DNA of 40,423 bases from Solirubrobacter deserti (GCF_027587175.1 NZ_JAPCID010000065.1:1-40423); one strand, 5' to 3'. Shown: positions 7,515-17,992, counted from the first letter of the stretch. The notes: generated by a model from the sequence alone, not told the origin. Translations and numbers: made by a program.

Positions 7515-10500
7515 AGCGCTCGGCAGATTCCGGGGTGGGCGCAGCCGCCCTGGTACCCGCAGCGGTCGGGGCAGGGCTTGATGCGGGCGGCGCGCAGATC
7601 GGCGGCGGCCTGGGCGGCGATCGCGCGCGACTCCTCCAGGCGCTCCTCCAGCGTCTGCTGGTCGCTCACGTCGCCGTTGACGTAGCGGCCGGGGACGTCG
7701 TCGCGGACGATCCCGCGCGGGCGCTGGTCCGCGGTGCCGATCGGCTGGTAGAGCGCGCCGACGACCTTGACGTTGAGCTGCTCGCGCACGGCGAGCGCGT
7801 ACAGCGCGGCCTGGATCTTGCCGTCCTCGGCCCACTTGGCGCCGGGGTGCACGGTCTTGCCCTTGTAGTCGCGGATGATCGCCTTGCTGCCGCTCGTGTC
7901 GACGCGGTCCACGCGGCCGGACACGGCGACGCCGTCGAGCATGTAGGCGTCGAAGCTCCACTCGAGCTGGACGGGCTCGTAGCCGGCGCCGGTCGCGCAC
8001 TCGTGCCGGATGTAGCGCTCGAGGTCCACTTGGAGCGCGCGCGCGGCGGCGCGGGCCGGCAGCGTGCGGGCGGCGGCGATCAGCTCGGTGATCGCGGTGT
8101 GCAGCTCGGTGAGGGCTTCCTCCTCGGTGTCGGGCGTGAGGCGGGCGGAGCCGGTGCGCGTGAGCAGGCCGCGCAGCGTGCGCTCCAGCACCGCGTGGCC
8201 GAGCGAGCCACGGCGCATCGCCTCCGGGTCCGGATCCACGGGCGCGGGCTTGAGGACGTGCTCGACGAGCCACTTCACCGGGCAGCCCGCGAACGTCTCC
8301 AGCCCGCGCGCGGACTCGCGATCGCGGCTCGCGAGCAGTTGCCGGACGGGCTCGGACGTGGGCGCCTGGAGCGGCGGCGGCGCCTCGCCGGGCGTGCGCG
8401 CGGCCTGGGCGCGGCGCAGCTCGTGCGGCGTCGGCGCCTCCCCGGGCGGCCACGTGACCTCGGCCAGCAGCCGCCGGCCCCGGCCTTCCCACAGCTCGTC
8501 GGTGAAGAGCGCGCGGACGTCGTCGATGAACGGCGACGGCTGCTGCGGCCCGCCCTCCTCGTCGGAGGTCCGGAACGACAGGAACAGCGCCTCCTCCGGG
8601 CGGGACACGCACGCGTAGAACAAGGACCGCTCGCGAGACAGCGTGTCCTCGTGGCGCGGCAGCACGAGCCCCGAGGCCATCGCGAGCTGCGCCCGGTCGG
8701 AGTCGTCCAGGAACGGCTCGGGCTGCGGCCGCTGCGGCAGCTCGCCCTCCTGGAGCCCGCACACGAACACCGCCCGGAACCGCCGCGCGCGGATGTTCAG
8801 CGGGTCCGCGAGCAGCACGCCCGGCGCGCCCTCGGCCGCCTCGCTGTCGCGCACCTCGATCGCGGTGAGCGCCCCCACGACGTCCTCGACCAGCGCCGGA
8901 TCGATCGCCGCGAGCTTCGTCAGCTCGCGCGCGGCGGACTTCAGCGCCCGCGCGGCCCGGGCGTCCGCCTCCGCCTCCGGCTCGAGCACGTCCGCGCGCC
9001 GCGTGTGCGGCGCCGTCCAGATCGCCTCGGCCTCGTCCACGAGCAGCTGCAACGTCGCCTCGACCGACTCAGCCGAAGCGAGCGCGTCGAGCTCCTCGAG
9101 ATCCGGCCCACCGAGCCGCGCCCACAACCGCCGCGCCTCGTTCGCGCTGCGCGCCTCGGCCCGCCGCACGGCGACCTCGAGCCGGTCGGCAAGGTCCGCG
9201 GTGGCGCCCGCGCTCGGCGGCTCGACGGCTGCCTCGGGCGCCGAGATCGCGAGGGCGACCGTGGGCGGCTTCGGCTCGGGGGCGGCCGGCGAGAGCGGCG
9301 CGGCCTCGGGGGCGGGCGGCGCGGGATCGCCGGGCAGCGCCCAGAACAGGTCGAGCGGAGGCGCGACGTCCTCAGGCCCCGAGCCGGCCGGCTGCGGCGC
9401 GACCTCGTCCGGCTCGGGCGCGACCGCCTCGCGCGGCGGCGCTTCGTCGTACTCTTCGGGCGGCGGCGGCTCGTCGCCGCCCGGCGGCGGCTCGAAGAGC
9501 TCGAGCGGCGGGCGCTCGAAGTCGTCGTACGGGTCCGCGTCGGCCGACGCCGGCACGGCGAACTCGTCGGAATGGGGCGGCGCGGCGAACTCGTCGGGCG
9601 CGGCGGCATCGCCGGGCCCGTGCGGGGCGGCGGCGAACTCGTCGGACGCGCGCGGCGGCGCGGGGGCGAACTCGTCGGACGCGAGCGGCGACGCGGCGGC
9701 GAGACCGCCGGGCGTGCGCGTCGGGGCGGCGTCGCCGGGCGCGTGCGGCGCGGCCTCGCGACGCGGCGTCGCGAACTCCGGGTGCGGCCACGGCGCGCTC
9801 GTTCCAGCCGGGGCGAGCTTGCCCGGCGTGCGCAGCCAGGTCACGACGTCCTGGGCGGTCCCGCCCGGACGGGAGGCGCGGGCGAAGGCGAGGACGCCCG
9901 CGCCGAGGCGGGTCTCGGCGAACGGGACACGGCGTTCGTGGGCGATCGGGATGCCGTAGGTGTCGAACACCTGGGCGAAGAGCTCGCTCGCCGGGCGGCC
10001 ACGGACGAGGACCGCGATGTCCTCGGGGGCCATGCCGTCGCGCAGCAGCTCGAGCACGGAGGCGCCGACGAGCTCGGCTTCGGCGCGTTCGCCGCCCGCC
10101 TCCAGCAAGCGAACGGCGCCGTTGGGCGCGACGCGCCGCGGGCTCGGCTCGAAGAGGCCGCGCTCGAGGTGGTGCAGGGCCGCGCGGGCGCTCTGGGCGT
10201 AGTGCTCGGAGCGGGGCTGCAGCGCGATCACCTCGCGGGCGAACGGCTTGAGCAGCTCGACGGTCGTCGCGCTGCCGGCCAGCGCCGCGCGGCCGGGCTC
10301 GTAGGTCACCGCGATGGTCAGCTCGGTGTCGGTGTGGCGGACGAGCGTCTCGACGAAGTCGAGCTGGGTCGGGAGCAGCTCGTCGAAGCCGTACAGGAAC
10401 AGCGGCCGGCCGTCCCAGGCCTCGCGGGCGCTGTTGAGCGCGAGGTGGTTGAGCCCGTCGACGTCGACGGTCTCCAACGCCTCGAGCCGCGCGTGGTAAG

Positions 10501-10966
10501 CCGAGTACAGCGCGGCCAGCTCGCCCGCGTGGGCCGGCGCCCCGCCCGCGTCCCGCCACGCGCGCACAGCGGCGCCGAACCGCGCCGGCGTCGCCAGCGA
10601 GCGCTGCAGCTCCGCGAACAGGTCCCCGAGCGCCTCGGCGAAGCCCGGCCCGCGCGAGGAGGCGCTCAACGCGCGCAGCTCGACGTCCGCCACCGCGGCC
10701 CGGACGACCTGCGCGCGCGCCAGCCGACCCAGCGGGCGGGTTCGAATCCCCGCGGCGCGCGCGAGGTCGCGCAGCAGGTACGGGAACGTCGTGACCTCGG
10801 CCCCGAAGACCAACCCGGCGCCGGCGAGCTCGCGGGCGTAGTGCACCGAGTCGGCGGACGTCGGCACCACCAGCACGGGGTCGTGCGGGAGCGCCGCGCG
10901 CAGGCGCTCGAGGACGGCGCCCGCCTTGGCGGCGTTGGCCGGGCCGGTGATCAGCGTGAGAGGCAC
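7511..10966 (-). CDS. AddB-like nuclease subunit with a disordered internal insertion
   Basis: A 1151-residue partner of the downstream helicase. The N-terminal P-loop is degenerate (ITGPANAAKAG in place of GxxxxGKT), as expected for a non-motor AddB-type subunit. Helicase-like folds follow (FLYGFDELLPTQ; FYACVSRPEEALFLSF). The nuclease core is IIRDYKGKTV with D1033 and K1035. C895, C1132, C1136 and C1142 fit a 4Fe-4S arrangement, with a further C1148. Roughly residues 375-590 are a Pro/Ala/Asp/Glu-rich, apparently disordered insertion with repeated SDEFA motifs, unusual for the family. The GTG start at 10966 sits just before TLITGPAN. It is the first gene of a two-gene operon, coupled to the next by ATGA. 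Confidence 0.85.
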   Translation of the reverse strand: MPLTLITGPANAAKAGAVLERLRAALPHDPVLVVPTSADSVHYARELAGAGLVFGAEVTTFPYLLRDLARAAGIRTRPLGRLARAQVVRAAVADVELRALSASSRGPGFAEALGDLFAELQRSLATPARFGAAVRAWRDAGGAPAHAGELAALYSAYHARLEALETVDVDGLNHLALNSAREAWDGRPLFLYGFDELLPTQLDFVETLVRHTDTELTIAVTYEPGRAALAGSATTVELLKPFAREVIALQPRSEHYAQSARAALHHLERGLFEPSPRRVAPNGAVRLLEAGGERAEAELVGASVLELLRDGMAPEDIAVLVRGRPASELFAQVFDTYGIPIAHERRVPFAETRLGAGVLAFARASRPGGTAQDVVTWLRTPGKLAPAGTSAPWPHPEFATPRREAAPHAPGDAAPTRTPGGLAAASPLASDEFAPAPPRASDEFAAAPHGPGDAAAPDEFAAPPHSDEFAVPASADADPYDDFERPPLELFEPPPGGDEPPPPEEYDEAPPREAVAPEPDEVAPQPAGSGPEDVAPPLDLFWALPGDPAPPAPEAAPLSPAAPEPKPPTVALAISAPEAAVEPPSAGATADLADRLEVAVRRAEARSANEARRLWARLGGPDLEELDALASAESVEATLQLLVDEAEAIWTAPHTRRADVLEPEAEADARAARALKSAARELTKLAAIDPALVEDVVGALTAIEVRDSEAAEGAPGVLLADPLNIRARRFRAVFVCGLQEGELPQRPQPEPFLDDSDRAQLAMASGLVLPRHEDTLSRERSLFYACVSRPEEALFLSFRTSDEEGGPQQPSPFIDDVRALFTDELWEGRGRRLLAEVTWPPGEAPTPHELRRAQAARTPGEAPPPLQAPTSEPVRQLLASRDRESARGLETFAGCPVKWLVEHVLKPAPVDPDPEAMRRGSLGHAVLERTLRGLLTRTGSARLTPDTEEEALTELHTAITELIAAARTLPARAAARALQVDLERYIRHECATGAGYEPVQLEWSFDAYMLDGVAVSGRVDRVDTSGSKAIIRDYKGKTVHPGAKWAEDGKIQAALYALAVREQLNVKVVGALYQPIGTADQRPRGIVRDDVPGRYVNGDVSDQQTLEERLEESRAIAAQAAADLRAARIKPCPDRCGYQGGCAHPGICRAL
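9557..9678. repeat. Four copies of a 14-nt repeat inside the AddB-like gene
   Basis: The sequence GGCGAACTCGTCGG occurs at 9557-9570, 9584-9597, 9632-9645 and 9665-9678. On the coding (-) strand it encodes a repeated (S/P)DEFA motif within the low-complexity insertion. Spacing is irregular (27, 48 and 33 nt, all multiples of 3), consistent with in-frame slippage or unequal recombination. Confidence 0.9.
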
Positions 10967-11141
10967 GATTCGGCCCCATAGGGTCGCGCGTGGACCGGAC
11001 GATCCGACGGCCGGCGCGCCGCATGCCCCGCTGAATGCGCCATCAAACTGACTCTGGACGGATGTACGACAGCCAGGGACGTTAAGAGTTGCGACCCTGG
11101 CACTCCGCAGTCCGCTTCAACCCCCTGTTCCGGAGGCAGTG
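10967..11141. other. Divergent intergenic region, addB-like gene / 11142 gene
   Basis: These 175 nt must hold promoters for both directions. The only structure I see is a 7-bp inverted repeat, GCCAGGG 11072-11078 with CCCTGGC 11095-11101, in the likely leader of the + strand gene. No convincing -35/-10 pair was found. Confidence 0.4.
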
Positions 11142-11480
11142 ATGCCGACCCTGCACCTCCCCGCCGCTCACACTGACACGGATGTCGCCCTCGCCACCGA
11201 GGTGGCGCACGTGGTCGGCAGCCACGAGCTCTACGTGGCGTGGACCCACGGCGAGGGGCCAGGGCTTCCGCCGGAGGTCGAGACCTTCACGGCGCAGGAG
11301 GAACCGCGCCACGGCGCGATCACCCCGTTCGGCGAGCTGCTCGTCGCGATGGCGCAGGGGATCTCCGCGCTGTGGAACGCGTTCGTGCACCCGACCGCCG
11401 CACGCGCGGAGCTCGAGGCGCCGCGCGAGGAGCGCCGCCGCGCGCCGCAGCGACCGGCGCCCGAAGAGCCGTACGCCTAG
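11142..11480 (+). CDS. Hypothetical protein (112 aa)
   Basis: I do not recognise this protein. It begins MPTLHLPAAHTDTDVALA, has a mixed middle part (HELYVAWTHGEG; GAITPFGELLVAMAQGISALWNAF) and a charged, Arg/Pro/Glu-rich tail ending EEPYA. There is no signal peptide, and only one short amphipathic or hydrophobic stretch around residues 60-80. The ATG at 11142 is preceded at 5 nt by CGGAGG, a good Shine-Dalgarno; GTG at 11139 is too close to it. The leader (11072-11101) can form GCCAGGG/CCCTGGC. The gene stands alone between the divergent AddB-like gene and a strong hairpin followed by convergent topB. Confidence 0.6.
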   Translation: MPTLHLPAAHTDTDVALATEVAHVVGSHELYVAWTHGEGPGLPPEVETFTAQEEPRHGAITPFGELLVAMAQGISALWNAFVHPTAARAELEAPREERRRAPQRPAPEEPYA

Positions 11481-11491
11481 AGGGAGGGCTC

Positions 11492-11540
11492 CGCGAACGC
11501 TCGATTGGTCAACCCACGGTTGACCGATCGAGCACTCGCG
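11492..11540. terminator. Bidirectional terminator-like hairpin between convergent genes
   Basis: Arms GCTCGATTGGTCAACC (11499-11514) and GGTTGACCGATCGAGC (11518-11533) form a 16-bp stem with one T/C difference (a G-U pair in one RNA strand) and a CAC loop. The flanks CGCGA/TCGCG extend it to 11492-11540 after a 2-nt mismatch. It lies exactly between the stop of the 112-residue gene and the stop of convergent topB. No U-tract follows on either strand, so it is intrinsic-terminator-like rather than textbook. Confidence 0.7.
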
Positions 11541-11547
11541 CAGGGGA

Positions 11548-13776
<2,229 letters not shown>

Positions 13777-13795
13777 TGGGCGGGTGAGACTAGCG

Positions 13796-14941
13796 CTACC
13801 CGGTGCACGGACCCGTGGACACCCCGTTCGACACCCGCGCGCGTTCCAAGGCGGCACGCGCGATTGCGTTGGGAACACCGAACCCGCCGCGCGGCCCGGA
13901 AGTTGTCGCCGCGAAGACCGTCGTGACCACCTGGCCGTCCTTGTCGACCATCGGGCCACCCGAGTTGCCGGACCGCACCGCGCCGCGCAGCGACGTGATC
14001 GAGCGTCGCACCGGACCCTGCCCGTAGGCGTCCTGGGTGATCACCTCGCGCGTCTGCCCCACGCGCCCCGCGCGCACGTCGTACGGGCCGTTGCCGGGGA
14101 AGCCGAGGATCGCGGCGGACGTGCCCGAGCGCGGATTCGAGGCCAGGGTGAGCGCCGGCGCGTCGAGCCCGTTCACGCGCAGGATCGCGAGGTCGTTCCT
14201 GGGATCGAACGAGACCGCGACCGCGTCCAGCCCGGGCTCGCGGCCCCGCACGAACACGCGCGTGTCCTCCTGGCCCGCGATCACGTGCGCGTTGGTCACG
14301 ACCAGCCCGTCGCCCGCGACCCAGCCCGAGCCCTCGACCCCCAGCCCGCACGCGTTGCCGAGGATCTTCACCACCGACGCGGCGGCCGCACGGACGCCCT
14401 CAGCGCGCGCGATCCCCGCCGTGGGCGCCGGCACGCGCGCCTCCGGGCCGTCGATGCGCGGGAACGGATCCAGCCGCGCGAGCGTGTCCAGCAGCCCCGA
14501 GGACGGCGGCATCACGGTGTTGATGGCCTGCAGGATCGTGGAGCGCTGGACCTCGCGCCGGGCGTCGCCGCCGTTGGCGAGCGCGAGCGCGCCGAGAACC
14601 CAGACGATCCCGATCCCGACGCACGCGGTCAGGACCGAGCCCAGGAAGCCGTCGAGGGCGGTGGCGGCGGGCGATCGCACCCGCCCGCGCAATCGCGCCC
14701 CCAAGCCCTCGAAGCCGATCGCGAACACCATGCCCGCGATCAACGCGCCCACCAGGGCGAACGCGGGCGACCACGGCGAGCGCCGACCCTCTTCGAGCAC
14801 GAGCGGCCCGATCCGGGTTCCGAGCCAGGCGCCGACCGCGAACCCGAGCAGGGCGAGCGCCCCGGCGACGAATCCCTGCGCCCAGCCGAAGAGGCCCAGC
14901 AGCACGATGACGCCCACGATCAGCCAGTCGATGCCGGTCAC
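13796..14941 (-). CDS. marP: MarP-type periplasmic serine protease with CvpA-like membrane domain
   Basis: A 381-residue protein with two parts. Residues 5-125 contain about four membrane helices of the CvpA type (IDWLIVGVIVLLGLFGWAQG onward). Residues about 180-380 are a chymotrypsin-like protease with triad H219 (VVTNAHV), D250 (DPRNDLAIL) and S327 (RSGNSGGP). C198 and C379 are placed like the regulatory disulfide of mycobacterial MarP, a protease needed for acid and oxidative stress resistance (family knowledge). The GTG start at 14941 has a GGAGGGA almost touching it; an ATG at 14977 is possible but would overlap the opposing gene's start region. It is followed by topB, with a divergent PBP gene 40 nt away. 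Confidence 0.9.
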   Translation of the reverse strand: MTGIDWLIVGVIVLLGLFGWAQGFVAGALALLGFAVGAWLGTRIGPLVLEEGRRSPWSPAFALVGALIAGMVFAIGFEGLGARLRGRVRSPAATALDGFLGSVLTACVGIGIVWVLGALALANGGDARREVQRSTILQAINTVMPPSSGLLDTLARLDPFPRIDGPEARVPAPTAGIARAEGVRAAAASVVKILGNACGLGVEGSGWVAGDGLVVTNAHVIAGQEDTRVFVRGREPGLDAVAVSFDPRNDLAILRVNGLDAPALTLASNPRSGTSAAILGFPGNGPYDVRAGRVGQTREVITQDAYGQGPVRRSITSLRGAVRSGNSGGPMVDKDGQVVTTVFAATTSGPRGGFGVPNAIARAALERARVSNGVSTGPCTG

Positions 14942-14967
14942 TCCCTCCGAGCGTACTGACGAACACC

Positions 14968-14973
14968 TACAGT
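14968..14973 (+). promoter_or_regulatory. Putative -10 element of the PBP gene (leaderless transcript)
   Basis: TACAGT, a TANNNT-type -10 hexamer, lies 8 nt before the ATG at 14982, so transcription would begin at or next to the start codon. No clear -35 is seen. The 40-nt divergent region leaves little room for anything else, and there is no Shine-Dalgarno, which supports a leaderless mRNA. Confidence 0.35.
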
Positions 14974-14981
14974 CCACTTGG

Positions 14982-16670
14982 ATGGCCCGTAGGCACGTGA
15001 TCGCCAGCCCGAAGCGCTTTGCTCCGCTCGCCGCCGCGGCTGTGATCGCGCTCGTCGGCGGCGTCGCCGTCGGCGCGAGCTACGAGCCGCCCGAGAAGCG
15101 GACCGTCACGGCCTTCACGCAGGCGTGGGAGCGCGGCGACCACCGCGCCATGTACGCGCTGCTCTCCGACGACGCCCGCAAGCGCACCACCTACGAGCGG
15201 CTCCAGCGCACCTACCGCCGGGCAGCCGACACGCTGACGCTCACCCGCGTCCGCGCCGGCGCGGTCGAGCAGACCAACCGCGTCGCGATCACGCTGGACA
15301 CGAAGGTCTTCGGTGCGCTGCGGGGCGTCCTCGTGGTCCCCATCGGCGAGCGTGAGGGCCAGGACCCGGGCGTCGACTGGCGCGCGGAGCTCGTCTACCC
15401 CGGCCTGCACGCGGGCGAGACGCTCAAGCGCGAGACCTCGCTGCCCGAGCGCGCGTCGATCCTCGCCCGCGACGGCAAGCCGCTCGCCGAGGGCCCGGAC
15501 CGTCTGTCGGAGCTCGGCCCGCTCGCCTCCGAGATCGCCGGTCGCGTCGGCCCCGCGCCGGAGGAACGCAAGCGGGAGCTGGCCGCGCGCGGCCTGCCGA
15601 AGGACGCGCAGGTCGGCCTGACCGGGCTCGAGCGCGAGTTCGACGAGCGCCTGGCCGGCACGCCCGGCGGCGTGCTCTACGCGGGCGGCCGCGTGCTCGC
15701 CCGCAAGGCCGCGATCCGCGGCGCCGACGTGCGGTCCTCGATCGACCCGGAGCTCCAGCGCGCCGCGATCGAAGCGCTCGCGGGCCGGCTGGGCGGGATC
15801 GCCGCCGTCGCGCCCAAGACGGGCGAGGTGCTGGCACTGGCCGGCATCGCGCAGTCCACGCCGCAGCCGCCCGGCAGCGTGTTCAAGATCATCACGCTCG
15901 CCGGCGCGCTCCAGCACAAGGCCGTCAAGCGCTCGGACACGTTCGAGGTCACCGACCGCGCGACGATCGAGGGCGTCGACATCCAGAACGCCAACGGCGA
16001 GTTCTGCGGCGGCACGCTGCGCAACTCCTTCGCGCACTCCTGCAACAGCGTCTTCGCGCCAATGGGGGCGAAGCTGGGCGCGCAGAAGCTCGTCGAGACG
16101 GCCGAGGCCTTCGGTTTCAACCAGCCGCCCGGGCTCGCCGGCGCGGCGCGCTCGACGATCCCGCTGCCGGACGAGATCGGCGACGACCTCGCGATCGGCT
16201 CATCCGCGATCGGCCAGGGCAAGGTGCTCGCGACGCCGCTGCAGATGGCGCTGGTGGGCGCGACGATCGCGGCCGGCGGCGTCAAGCCCAAGCCGACCCT
16301 GCTGCGCGGCGACGACGCGCAGGGCACGCGCGTGCTGCCCAAGGGCGTCGCCAGCACGGTCAAGAGCTACATGCGCAGCGTCGTCACCGACGGCACCGGC
16401 ACCGCGGCCGGGCTCGACGGCGTGAAGGTCTCGGGCAAGACGGGCACGGCGGAGCTGCGCACGACCGTCAAGGAGGAGCCGCCGCCCGAGGACGTGGACC
16501 CGAACGCGCCGCCGGTCGAGGACGACACGACCGACACCAACGCCTGGTTCGTGGCCTTCGCGCCCTACAGCGACCCGGAGATCGCGCTGGCGGTGCTGTT
16601 CGTGGCACAGGGCACCGGGGGCGACACCGCCGCCCCCGCCGCGCGCGTCGTGCTCGACGCGGCGTTCTAG
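14982..16670 (+). CDS. Penicillin-binding protein, class B-like transpeptidase
   Basis: A 562-residue peptidoglycan cross-linking enzyme. One membrane anchor spans residues 12-33, followed by an NTF2-like (MecA_N) region with FTQAWERGDHRAMYALLSDD (about 45-65), then a dimerisation-type region with SLPERASILARDGKPLAEG. The transpeptidase domain has the three active-site motifs: S299-VF-K302, S353-C-N355 and K486-T-G. The layout resembles PBP2a/PbpA-type class B enzymes, and no glycosyltransferase domain is present. ATG 14982 is chosen because it starts a basic n-region directly before the membrane helix. The stop shares a CTAG palindrome with the convergent lipoprotein gene. Confidence 0.93.
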   Translation: MARRHVIASPKRFAPLAAAAVIALVGGVAVGASYEPPEKRTVTAFTQAWERGDHRAMYALLSDDARKRTTYERLQRTYRRAADTLTLTRVRAGAVEQTNRVAITLDTKVFGALRGVLVVPIGEREGQDPGVDWRAELVYPGLHAGETLKRETSLPERASILARDGKPLAEGPDRLSELGPLASEIAGRVGPAPEERKRELAARGLPKDAQVGLTGLEREFDERLAGTPGGVLYAGGRVLARKAAIRGADVRSSIDPELQRAAIEALAGRLGGIAAVAPKTGEVLALAGIAQSTPQPPGSVFKIITLAGALQHKAVKRSDTFEVTDRATIEGVDIQNANGEFCGGTLRNSFAHSCNSVFAPMGAKLGAQKLVETAEAFGFNQPPGLAGAARSTIPLPDEIGDDLAIGSSAIGQGKVLATPLQMALVGATIAAGGVKPKPTLLRGDDAQGTRVLPKGVASTVKSYMRSVVTDGTGTAAGLDGVKVSGKTGTAELRTTVKEEPPPEDVDPNAPPVEDDTTDTNAWFVAFAPYSDPEIALAVLFVAQGTGGDTAAPAARVVLDAAF

Positions 16671-17206
16671 AGATCGAGGCTGATCTCGGACGGCTCGGAG
16701 CCGGGCTGCTCGATGTGCAGCACGAGCGGCCGGTTCTGGAGCGAGTCGTTCGAGAGCCGGAACAGGATCAGCGAGCCCTGGATCGGGCCGGACGATGCGG
16801 CGGTGTCCGGCAGCGGGTACACCTGGTCGGCGCCGAGCGGGCCGGGGTTGTACGCGAACGCGCTGTCCGGGAGCTCCACGGGCTCGAAGCGGTCCTCATC
16901 GGTGTCCAGGATGAAGATGTCCTCGGCCGGCTGCAGCGTCTCGTTGGTGTAGTTCTTGACGCGCATCCAGACGCCGAACCAGGTCTCGTCGGACGTGAGC
17001 GGCGGCGTCCCGGACGGCAGCCCGGCCAGGTACTCGCGGTCCTCGCGATCCGACGGGTTCAGGAAGCGGGACATCTGGACCTGGTAGACGAGGTTGCCCA
17101 CGTCCACGTACTCACCCTCGGTCTCGGCCTCGTGGTTGTACGCGTGCGCACCGCACCCGGAGAGCGCCAGGGCGGCGAAGGCGAAGATGATCAGAAGACG
17201 GCGCAT
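16667..17206 (-). CDS. Putative lipoprotein
   Basis: A 179-residue exported protein. The signal peptide MRRLLIIFAFAALALSGC ends in a lipobox LSGC with lipidated C18, a likely substrate of the Lgt encoded at 24988-25728. The mature part reads like one small beta-rich domain (WFGVWMRVKNYTNETLQPAEDIFILD), resembling DUF4352-type telokin-like domains in which an extracytoplasmic beta-sandwich follows a lipobox; this similarity is by eye only. It is the third gene of a - strand set after the zinc-ribbon and SRPBCC genes, 15 nt behind the latter. Its TAG overlaps the PBP stop within CTAG. Confidence 0.8.
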   Translation of the reverse strand: MRRLLIIFAFAALALSGCGAHAYNHEAETEGEYVDVGNLVYQVQMSRFLNPSDREDREYLAGLPSGTPPLTSDETWFGVWMRVKNYTNETLQPAEDIFILDTDEDRFEPVELPDSAFAYNPGPLGADQVYPLPDTAASSGPIQGSLILFRLSNDSLQNRPLVLHIEQPGSEPSEISLDL

Positions 17207-17221
17207 GGCGAGCGGTGGACC

Positions 17222-17716
17222 TTACAACCCGCCGACCGTCACGCGTGCTCCGCGGTCCATGTCCTCCTCGAGGATGGACTGCATGCGGCTCAGCGCCTTG
17301 CGCAGCTGGCGCTTGTACCAGCCGCGGCGGCCGGTGACGGCCTCGATGAACTTGTCCGTCGGCAGCGCGGACTTGGACTCCGTGGTGACTTCCACGCGCG
17401 TGGAGCTACCCGACGGGGCGAGCGTCCATGTGGTCCACGTCTCGTTGCGGTTGAACTTCCCACCGCGTCCGGCGGCCACGATCCGGTAGGGCGGCTGGAC
17501 CTCGATGAACGTCATGTCGCCCCAGGAGAAGCGGTCCAGCGGCGCATCGAGCTTGAAGCGGGCCCCGGCGCCACGGCCGTAGGACTCGACCCGCGTCAGC
17601 CGCCACTGCTTCATGAAGTGGTCGGTGAACTCGGGGTGGTTGGCGATGTCCGCGAGGTACTCGAAGACCTCTTCGCGGGGGCGGTCGATGACGACGTGGG
17701 CGGTGATGGGGTCCAT
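17222..17716 (-). CDS. SRPBCC-family (polyketide cyclase/START-like) protein
   Basis: A 164-residue single-domain protein. The opening MDPITAHVVIDRPREEVFEYLADIANHPEF is the typical first strand and helix of SRPBCC ligand-binding folds. RIVAAGRGGKFNRNETWTTWTL and STRVEVTTESK are the following strands of the helix-grip sheet, and a long C-terminal helix includes WYKRQLRKALSRMQSILEE. Members bind hydrophobic ligands or act as cyclases or chaperones, and the ligand cannot be inferred. It lies between the zinc-ribbon gene (12 nt upstream) and the lipoprotein gene (15 nt downstream), suggesting a three-gene operon. Confidence 0.88.
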   Translation of the reverse strand: MDPITAHVVIDRPREEVFEYLADIANHPEFTDHFMKQWRLTRVESYGRGAGARFKLDAPLDRFSWGDMTFIEVQPPYRIVAAGRGGKFNRNETWTTWTLAPSGSSTRVEVTTESKSALPTDKFIEAVTGRRGWYKRQLRKALSRMQSILEEDMDRGARVTVGGL

Positions 17717-17728
17717 CGCCCGCCCAGT

Positions 17729-17992
17729 TTACGCAGCGAAACGGCGCCTCACGGTGTGGTCGCGCTCGATCGAATGCACGATCTCCTCGCGGCCGGGCGC
17801 CTCGCCGCGGCGCAGCGGCCGGCAGAGCTCGCACACCATGCGCTCGCCGTACATGTAGACGGTCTCGCCCAGCAGCGGGGTGCGGTGGCAGTGCTCGCAC
17901 CCGCGGCGGCCCGTCGCGAGCGCCCGCATCGACGCGCGCACGAAGGACAGCTCGGGGGGACCGAAGGGCTTGAGGGCCGTCAGACGGGACAT
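17729..17992 (-). CDS. Small zinc-ribbon protein
   Basis: An 87-residue protein with two CxxC knuckles, C32EHC35 and C54ELC57, separated by 18 residues (RTPLLGETVYMYGERMV), which form a zinc ribbon. The N-terminus has the mildly amphipathic run LSFVRASMRALATG, and the C-terminus is basic (DHTVRRRF). I know no specific function; comparable short ribbons occur as conserved hypotheticals in actinobacteria. The ATG at 17992 is the first gene of a - strand trio and diverges from the FHA gene across 96 nt. Confidence 0.75.
   Translation of the reverse strand: MSRLTALKPFGPPELSFVRASMRALATGRRGCEHCHRTPLLGETVYMYGERMVCELCRPLRRGEAPGREEIVHSIERDHTVRRRFAA

Noticed and set aside
9557-9678. CRISPR-like spacing of a short direct repeat
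   Set aside because: The repeats are only 14 nt, irregularly spaced by multiples of 3, and in frame within a coding sequence.
10734-10760. A GGTTCGAATCC stretch resembling a tRNA T-arm
   Set aside because: Only three of the five expected stem pairs form, no acceptor, D or anticodon arms are present around it, and it lies inside the well-supported AddB-like coding sequence.
5301-10981. Very long + strand frames (about 800 and 1150 codons) opposite the AddAB-like genes
   Set aside because: These are typical GC-skew mirror frames; the helicase and nuclease motifs lie on the - strand.
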